Source: an uncultured Bacteroidales bacterium
Lineage (GTDB): Bacteria > Bacteroidota > Bacteroidia > Bacteroidales > Muribaculaceae
Direction: 5' to 3'
Length of the DNA stretch: 20,776 nt
NCBI GenBank assembly: GCA_949123685.1
Contig: CASBHZ010000049.1
Location: 1-20,776, forward strand
Shown: piece by piece, positions 16,887-20,776 of the stretch
How positions within the stretch are numbered: the first letter of the stretch is position 1
Layout: the number at the start of each line of letters is the position of its first letter
The notes under the pieces: model-generated
The model's database searches: none
What the model was told of the DNA's origin: nothing
Seen by the model: only the letters and a program-made list of their open reading frames with translations
Position numbers and translations under genes: made by a program

Positions 16887-17363
16887 TTATTTTTTATATT
16901 GGTCGGTAAGAGCCTGAATGTCGACCTCACCCCGGATGTATACGATGGTGTATTCATCCGGTTCGTCGGATTCGATAAGTATGTCACGCATAACGTTTCC
17001 GTTTAGCATTTTCCCCGTGTATATGTTCACATTGTCTCCTTCATCTTGCGCGTTGAGTAATAACTCCAGATTGAGTTTTTTCATTTTTTCGGCAGCATCT
17101 TTTTTGACAATTGAGATTGCTTTTGGGGTGGTTGCGTTGATAATTTCCATTCCCTCGGGGTTTTTGATGAATTTCTGAATTTCTTTCATATCAGAATCGT
17201 TATCGGTCATTGAGAGGCCGAGGCGCATAGCTGCCTTGGAGATGTAGACGGTGGAGATGTCATTGTTGTTTGGATATGTGTTGAATACCCGGTTCTGCGA
17301 CACCGCTGTGAGCGATATCGAAAATGCCATTACGGCAATGATCATAAATCTTAAAGCTTTCAT
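16887..17363 (-). CDS. DUF4252 protein, exported (first of tandem pair)
   Basis: This 158-residue protein has a signal peptide (M-K-A-L-R-F-M-I-I-A-V-M-A-F-S-I-S-L-T-A-V-S-Q) probably cut by signal peptidase I; it has no lipobox cysteine. The mature part has V-Y-I-S-K-A-A-M-R-L, a D-x-E-x-M-K-E-I-like helix, and N-V-N-I-Y-T-G / Y-T-I-V-Y-I-R-G-E-V-D-I near the end, features I associate with DUF4252. The gene lies 5 bp after the membrane protein and 4 bp before its lipoprotein paralogue. Function is unknown; an envelope role linked to the upstream sigma factor is inferred from position. Confidence 0.8.
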   Translation of the reverse strand: MKALRFMIIAVMAFSISLTAVSQNRVFNTYPNNNDISTVYISKAAMRLGLSMTDNDSDMKEIQKFIKNPEGMEIINATTPKAISIVKKDAAEKMKKLNLELLLNAQDEGDNVNIYTGKMLNGNVMRDILIESDEPDEYTIVYIRGEVDIQALTDQYKK

Positions 17364-17368
17364 AATAC

Positions 17369-18103
17369 TTAGTTTAATTTTAATTTACTTTGGATTGAGG
17401 AATATATGTTTCTCAGATTGTCATCTGTGGATTCGAGGCAATTTGAGGCATATGCCATTTGTTCGCCGGCATGAGCGAGGGCTTTCATCCCCGCTTCTAA
17501 AGCTATCAGCTCTTCTTCTGTCAATTCTGTAATGCTTTCCGTTTTTGTAGCAGCTTTTGCAAGTGTTGATGCCGGAGGCGATGTTACGCCTTTAGCAGCC
17601 GGATGACACACATTAACTGATTGCTCCGAATTTTTAGCGTCATGGTTGTCTGCCGTGTGCTCAATTGAATCGGATATGGCGGGATTCTTGTCAATTGAAT
17701 CGCAGGTTTCTAAAGAAGCTAATTGTATGGGGAGTTGGGTTGTATCAGGAGTTATACCGGTGGTAAAAGGAGCGAGCATGATAAATGCTGTAACGGCTGC
17801 CGCCACGGCAAAAGAGGCTATTACTGAAAAGCGCTTGCGCTGAGAGGCGACTCTGGATTTGTGATCAGAAATGAAGGTATTATCCACAGCCTTCATGATT
17901 CTGTCGGGAAGGTCTGAGGGAGGGACAGCATATTTCGACGAGTCGCTTAGGGCGGTAAATATTTTGCTGTCAGCTTCCATCTCTTCCGGAATTTCGGAGG
18001 TGGAAGAGAAAAACTCATAGAGGATATTATCCTCCTCCGGAGAGGTTGTACCTTCGTAGAACTTTTCAAGAAGGTGTTTTATGTATTTTATATCGGTAGC
18101 CAT
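17369..18103 (-). CDS. Single-pass membrane protein in anti-sigma position
   Basis: The 244-residue product has no signal peptide. Its N-terminal domain of about 90 residues starts I-K-Y-I-K-H-L-L-E-K-F-Y-E-G-T-T-S-P-E-E, like the cytoplasmic sigma-binding ends of Bacteroidetes anti-sigma factors. One membrane segment follows (about 91-112), then a low-complexity periplasmic linker and an acidic C-terminal helical segment (T-E-E-E-L-I-A-L-E-A-G-M-K-A-L). It starts 28 bp after the sigma-factor stop. I find no FecR domain. The anti-sigma role rests on position, topology and the N-terminal pattern, not on a confirmed family. Confidence 0.7.
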   Translation of the reverse strand: MATDIKYIKHLLEKFYEGTTSPEEDNILYEFFSSTSEIPEEMEADSKIFTALSDSSKYAVPPSDLPDRIMKAVDNTFISDHKSRVASQRKRFSVIASFAVAAAVTAFIMLAPFTTGITPDTTQLPIQLASLETCDSIDKNPAISDSIEHTADNHDAKNSEQSVNVCHPAAKGVTSPPASTLAKAATKTESITELTEEELIALEAGMKALAHAGEQMAYASNCLESTDDNLRNIYSSIQSKLKLN

Positions 18104-18131
18104 TGTGATAACTATTTAAGGAAGTGATTAT

Positions 18132-18617
18132 TTATTTAATGAAAAATGAACGGAGTTTGCGTCTGCCACGACTAAGGATCTGTCGAGCGTTTGCGGGTGT
18201 GACTCCTAAAACTTTTGCTATATCGTCAGCCGAACAACCTGAATAAGCACTCATTTCAACAGCTTTTCGTTCTTTCTCCGGCAAGCGTTGGAGAGTCGCC
18301 GTTACTTCATTGAGTTCTAATGTTTCTTCCACTCCGCTTTTCTCCGTGGAGATTTCACGGGTGGTATCGAGTGGCATCTTTCTTGAAGACCGCATGGTTT
18401 CCGTGATGCAGATGTTGCGTATTGACGATAGGCAATATGCCATTGGAATCTTCGGAAATACTCCTTTGCAGACATTCTCCCAGATGCGGAGCATCGCTGT
18501 CTGCACTGCATCGGCGGCATCTTCCGGCGAACCGGTGATGGCAAGTGCCGCTGCGTACATTCTCGCATTGCAAGGAAGAATATTGTCAGTGAAATATTTT
18601 CTCGGGGTGATATTCAT
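18132..18617 (-). CDS. ECF-type RNA polymerase sigma factor
   Basis: A 161-residue sigma-70 family protein. Region 2 is recognisable from D-A-A-D-A-V-Q-T-A-M-L-R-I-W-E-N (about 33-48). Region 4 is recognisable from L-Q-R-L-P-E-K-E-R-K-A-V-E-M through the helix-turn-helix D-D-I-A-K-V-L-G-V-T-P-A-N-A-R-Q-I-L-S-R-G-R-R-K-L (about 109-157). It is short, but both domains are complete enough for promoter recognition. It is first in a minus-strand operon with a membrane protein and two DUF4252 genes; by analogy the membrane protein would hold it inactive until an envelope signal. A -7 box lies at 18653-18660. Confidence 0.92.
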   Translation of the reverse strand: MNITPRKYFTDNILPCNARMYAAALAITGSPEDAADAVQTAMLRIWENVCKGVFPKIPMAYCLSSIRNICITETMRSSRKMPLDTTREISTEKSGVEETLELNEVTATLQRLPEKERKAVEMSAYSGCSADDIAKVLGVTPANARQILSRGRRKLRSFFIK

Positions 18618-18652
18618 CTTTTTCTCGATTTAACTCGATTTTATCCATAAGA

Positions 18653-18660
18653 CAAATGTA
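18653..18660 (-). promoter_or_regulatory. -7 box of the sigma-factor operon
   Basis: On the minus strand the sequence reads TACATTTG, matching TAnnTTTG. A start near 18646 gives a leader of about 29 nt. A TTTG lies 24 bp further upstream, which is longer than usual spacing, so the -33 box is uncertain. The leader contains a small direct repeat of CTCGATTT (about 18624 and 18635 on the + strand). Confidence 0.45.
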
Positions 18661-18733
18661 ACATAAAAATGTGACACACCGATTCAAAAAAATCCCGATT
18701 TCGCTCTGCTTCAAACCACCCCACGCAAAAAAA

Positions 18734-18824
18734 CTCCAACCACTAACAACCACACAACAACCACTTTTACATTTACTCTCATAAAGATTTCATGTATCTT
18801 GAAGTGGTTGTTCTGTGGTTGGAG
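18734..18824. repeat. Palindromic boundary element A
   Basis: The left arm begins CTCCAACCACTAACAACC and the right arm ends CTGTGGTTGGAG. They are complementary around a 38-40-nt loop containing CTCTCATAAAGATTTCATG. Compared with the other three elements, the right arm has lost about 10 bp (TGTAAGTGGT) between two GTGGTTG copies, leaving a 12-nt bulge in the left arm. Confidence 0.85.
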
Positions 18825-18873
18825 AATAAATAATAATGATGGATTGGATTGAAAGAGTCAAATCTGATTCGAA

Positions 18874-18906
18874 AATTTTAACACGGAGGCACAGGGGAAC
18901 AGAGTT
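18874..18906. repeat. Inner inverted repeat 1, left arm (copy 1)
   Basis: This 33-nt arm, with core AACACGGAGGCACAGGGG, is the inverse of 19152-19184; by eye 29 of 33 positions pair. The same pair in copy 2 (20301-20333 with 20588-20620) matches at 30 of 33. The core resembles short motifs that I recall as dispersed intergenic repeats in several bacterial phyla; this was not verified. Confidence 0.8.
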
Positions 18907-18938
18907 GCAGATGTAAAAGACAAGCATGGATATTTACA

Positions 18939-18973
18939 GGCACTGAGGGTCGTAAGCGACCTTGGGGAGGCAC
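18939..18973. repeat. Inner inverted repeat 2, left arm (copy 1)
   Basis: This 35-nt arm, GGCACTGAGG ... GAGGCAC, pairs with 19073-19107. In the middle of this arm a private hairpin GGTCG-TAAG-CGACC replaces the pairing; the opposite arm carries a different hairpin, GCATC-GCAA-GATGC. Together they make a four-way junction. Confidence 0.75.
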
Positions 18974-18981
18974 GAAGCTTG

Positions 18982-18999
18982 GGGACAATGGGGACAATG
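18982..18999. repeat. Two tandem 9-bp units in the centre of copy 1
   Basis: GGGACAATG occurs twice head to tail. Copy 2 has three units at the same place (20409-20435), so the units change number like a small minisatellite. Confidence 0.8.
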
Positions 19000-19072
19000 T
19001 GCAATATTTAATGAGTGTTGTGATATATGAACCGAATGGTAGCTGTGTTAGATGAAAATACTATCGAGCTCC

Positions 19073-19107
19073 GTGCCTCCGCCAGCATCGCAAGATGCCT
19101 CAGCGCC
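19073..19107. repeat. Inner inverted repeat 2, right arm (copy 1)
   Basis: GTGCCTCC ... CTCAGCGCC is the partner of 18939-18973, with the private hairpin GCATC-GCAA-GATGC in its middle (19085-19098). Confidence 0.75.
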
Positions 19108-19151
19108 TCTACTCTGGTATCAATTTCGCATTAAACACCACATTAGGTAAA

Positions 19152-19184
19152 AACTCTGTACCTCTGTGCCTCTGTGTTTAAATT
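19152..19184. repeat. Inner inverted repeat 1, right arm (copy 1)
   Basis: Core CTCTGTGCCTCTGTGTTT, inverse of 18874-18906. Directly after it lies a perfect 12-bp palindrome TTGCCATGGCAA (19183-19194) that is broken by one change in copy 2. Confidence 0.8.
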
Positions 19185-19202
19185 GCCATGGCAAATTAAT
19201 AA

Positions 19203-19303
19203 TTCCAACCACTAACAACCACACAACAACCAATTTTACATATACTCTCATAAAGATTTCATGTATCTTGCTGTGGTTGTTCCGTGGTTGTAAGTGATTG
19301 GAG
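19203..19303. repeat. Palindromic boundary element B
   Basis: A full-length element of about 101 bp. Arms of about 31 nt (left TTCCAACCACTAACAACC, right TTGTAAGTGATTGGAG) flank the conserved loop. Several changes (TTCC for CTCC, GATTGG for GGTTGG) weaken the pairing relative to C and D. Confidence 0.85.
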
Positions 19304-19459
19304 AATAAATAATAAATATTGATTGGTTTAGACAGATAGTTTCCATATTCCGAGAATTATGGATACGGAGATACCGTAATGCTCTTGATCATACTAAAGG
19401 ATCTATGGCGAAATGCCACAGAACCTTTCCCAATATCAATACGGCATAAAACTGTTAAG
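19304..19459. other. Spacer downstream of the small lipoprotein gene
   Basis: No ORF. It starts with the AATAAATAATAA tail shared by the boundary elements and then becomes unique sequence. It contains the hairpin at 19396-19428, a likely 3' end for the minus-strand lipoprotein mRNA. Confidence 0.55.
19396..19428 (-). terminator. Hairpin 3' of the small lipoprotein gene
   Basis: AAAGG-A-TCT-A-TGGC pairs with GCCA-C-AGA-A-CCTTT (12 paired bases, two single mismatches). It lies 31 bp beyond the lipoprotein stop codon. No clear T-tract follows on the minus strand, so it is only a probable terminator. Confidence 0.45.
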
Positions 19460-19924
19460 TTAAGGAGTTCTGCGAACAATCAATCTTCCGTCAAGAGCAG
19501 ACGGGGCATAATCTGAGATTCCGAATATAAATTCTACATTCTCTTCCAATATCACATCTTTAGGAAAATTAAGATAAAGAAATCTTCCTTCTGCCTTTAA
19601 TTCCATCCATTCATTAGCAAAACAGTGTTTATCATAGCCTTCTTCAATAGGCGAAGATATAGTCCACATTTCAAGATCTGAATAATTTATACATTCAAAT
19701 TTCAACGTGCCTCCTTCTGATGAGACATCAACGTGTATCACATCGCTTCTATTTTTAGTCCGATCAAAAGTAACCAAAACATTATCATGATTCGAATTTT
19801 CCAAGAGATTAAACCTCATGGGATAAAAGTCGTCTCCATCTTTCATCTCGCAAGATTGCAACAAGCCAAGAAATATTATCACGATTCCTGTCAAAAGAAA
19901 TCTTTTTAAATTATTATTTTTCAT
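19460..19924 (-). CDS. Small hypothetical lipoprotein between the two repeat copies
   Basis: This 154-residue product starts with M-K-N-N-N-L-K-R-F, then a hydrophobic stretch and lipobox L-L-Q-S-C (Cys25), followed by E-M-K-D-G-D-D; acidic residues this close to the cysteine are compatible with surface export in Bacteroidetes. The mature part is beta-rich with V-I-H-V-D-V-S-S-E-G-G-T-L-K-F-E and W-M-E-L-K-A-E-G-R-F-L-Y-L-N-F-P-K, resembling a small immunoglobulin-like or BACON-like fold. I do not recognise a named family. A minus-strand promoter lies upstream (20010-20040). The gene is flanked on both sides by the nested repeat and could be carried by it. Confidence 0.78.
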   Translation of the reverse strand: MKNNNLKRFLLTGIVIIFLGLLQSCEMKDGDDFYPMRFNLLENSNHDNVLVTFDRTKNRSDVIHVDVSSEGGTLKFECINYSDLEMWTISSPIEEGYDKHCFANEWMELKAEGRFLYLNFPKDVILEENVEFIFGISDYAPSALDGRLIVRRTP

Positions 19925-20009
19925 ATCCGGTTTATCTTTTATGGTTTGCTAATATATTTGCCACTTCTGGTCGTTTATTGCTGTTCTATGCTAATGAATT
20001 ATTGAATGT

Positions 20010-20040
20010 CAAAGATACGTTAAAATGTTTTAATTTGCAA
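20010..20040 (-). promoter_or_regulatory. Promoter of the small lipoprotein gene
   Basis: Read on the minus strand, TTG (20040-20038) and TATCTTTG (20017-20010) are separated by 20 bp, close to the Bacteroidetes primary-sigma consensus. The leader would be about 80 nt. Confidence 0.6.
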
Positions 20041-20154
20041 TATTATGGCGCATGATTTTGTCATATAAATTGTGATAAATGTGTAAAAAAAATATTATAA
20101 GGCTCGGAATTAAAAGCCCCTATTTATCCCTGTTTCAAATCTTTCCACACTAAA

Positions 20155-20255
20155 CTCCAACTACGTACAACCACATAACAACTACTTTTACATCTACTCT
20201 CATAAAGATTTCATGCATCTTGAAGTGGTTGTTCTGTGGTTGTAAGTGGTTGGAG
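20155..20255. repeat. Palindromic boundary element C
   Basis: Full-length element of about 101 bp. The right arm TGTAAGTGGTTGGAG is intact, while the left arm has changes (CTACGTACAACC instead of CCACTAACAACC). The loop keeps CTCTCATAAAGATTTCATG with one C change at its end. Confidence 0.85.
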
Positions 20256-20408
20256 ACTAAATAATAATGATGGATTGAAAGAGGCAAAATCTGATTCGAA
20301 AATTTTAACACGGAGGCACAGAGGAACAGAGTTGCAGATGTAAAAGACAAGCATGGATATTTACAGGCACTGAGGGTCGTAAGCGACCTTGCGGAGGCAC
20401 GAAGCTTG

Positions 20409-20435
20409 GAGACAATGGGAATAATGGGGACAATG
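20409..20435. repeat. Three tandem 9-bp units in the centre of copy 2
   Basis: GAGACAATG, GGAATAATG and GGGACAATG follow head to tail; copy 1 has two units here. Confidence 0.75.
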
Positions 20436-20638
20436 TGCAATATTGAATGAGTGTGATGATATATGAACCGAATGGTAGTGGTGTCAGATGAAAATACTAT
20501 CGAGTTCTGTGCCTCCGCCAGCATCGCAAGATGCCTCAGTGCCTCTACTCCGTTATCAATTTCGCATTAAACACCACATTAGGTTAAAACTCTGTACCTC
20601 TGTGCCTCTGTGTTTAAATTGCCATGTCAAATTAATAA

Positions 20639-20739
20639 CTCCAACCACTAACAACCACACAACAACCACTTTTAAATATACTCTCATAAAGATTTCATGT
20701 ATATAGAAGTGGTTGTCCCGTGGTTGTAATTGGTTGGAG
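20639..20739. repeat. Palindromic boundary element D
   Basis: Full-length element. Left arm CTCCAACCACTAACAACC pairs with the right arm ending TGTAATTGGTTGGAG. The downstream sequence AATAAATAATAAAGATGG and then GATTGGATTGAAAGA repeats the flank of element A up to the window end. Confidence 0.85.
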
Positions 20740-20776
20740 AATAAATAATAAAGATGGATTGGATTGAAAGAATCAA

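Larger units (their letters stand above)
18734..19303. repeat. Nested self-complementary repeat, copy 1
   Basis: This 570-bp unit is bounded by two palindromic elements (18734-18824 and 19203-19303). It encloses two further inverted repeat pairs: 18874-18906 with 19152-19184, and 18939-18973 with 19073-19107. Reading inwards from both ends therefore meets complementary sequence three times, so a single strand could fold into one large branched structure. It is a direct repeat of 20155-20739. Similarity between the copies seems to begin about 45 bp earlier, near 18690. No transposase or credible ORF is present. It may be a non-autonomous mobile element, a REP/BIME-like unit or a large structured RNA. 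Confidence 0.85.
20155..20739. repeat. Nested self-complementary repeat, copy 2
   Basis: This 585-bp direct repeat of 18734-19303 has the same order: element C, inner arm 1 (20301-20333), inner arm 2 (20366-20400), centre, arm 2' (20509-20543), arm 1' (20588-20620), element D. Over the inner part the two copies look about 95% identical by eye, with an extra 9-bp unit in the centre here. Pairing of both inner repeats is slightly better than in copy 1. Sequence after element D matches that after element A, so a further unit probably starts at the window edge. Confidence 0.85.

Noticed and set aside
16883..16987. Longer start for the DUF4252 lipoprotein (to 16987)
   Set aside because: The extra residues lie inside the upstream DUF4252 gene and would bury the signal peptide that begins at 16882.
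20150..20706. Small ORFs inside the repeat (minus 20150-20524, plus 20488-20706)
   Set aside because: They run through palindromic arms, have low-complexity composition, are not preserved as frames in the other repeat copy, and lack start signals.
18734..20776. CRISPR array from the repeated sequences
   Set aside because: Only two long units and four 91-101 bp palindromes are present, the intervening sequences are themselves homologous, and no cas genes are seen.
18618..20776. Autonomous insertion sequence
   Set aside because: No transposase-sized ORF or DDE/HUH motif is present, so the repeats can only be non-autonomous if mobile.

Overview
The window looks like a chromosomal segment of a gut Bacteroidales bacterium, most plausibly from the Muribaculaceae/Bacteroides side of the order. 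This is inferred from protein character (two families typical of Bacteroidetes, glycan-degrading lipoproteins, a DUF4252 operon). Several intergenic regions also carry TAnnTTTG promoter boxes, and Shine-Dalgarno sites are largely absent. No database search was possible, so family calls rest on motifs read by eye.

Left part (1-3265, + strand): a short glycan-utilisation run. It holds the 3' part of a large hypothetical protein with an amidotransferase-like fold, a GH76 (alpha-1,6-mannanase family) enzyme, and a shortened relative of mannose-6-phosphate isomerase that lacks the metal-binding centre. A 305-bp gap follows with a conspicuous stem-loop and a longer folded segment (a structured-RNA candidate). 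Then come ruvB (Holliday junction helicase) and a Wzx-like polysaccharide flippase.

Centre (6165-15393): a gap with a candidate independent small RNA that has its own promoter and terminator, then the overlapping + strand run nadB - ctpA-like S41 protease - mfd. A strong inverted repeat separates mfd from the convergent mscL. Divergent from mscL is gap (GAPDH), whose codon choice differs visibly from its neighbours, with its own promoter and terminator.

Right part (15394-18617): a GH53 endo-galactanase lipoprotein converges on, and overlaps, a minus-strand four-gene operon: ECF-type sigma factor, single-pass membrane protein in the anti-sigma position, and two tandem DUF4252 proteins.

Far right (18618-20776): almost no genes. 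A roughly 570-585 bp, nested, self-complementary repeat occurs twice in direct orientation, with a small lipoprotein gene between the copies. Each copy is bounded by palindromic 91-101 bp elements (four in the window) and encloses two further nested inverted repeats. The sequence at the right edge looks like the start of a third unit. This repeat family is the most unusual feature of the window.
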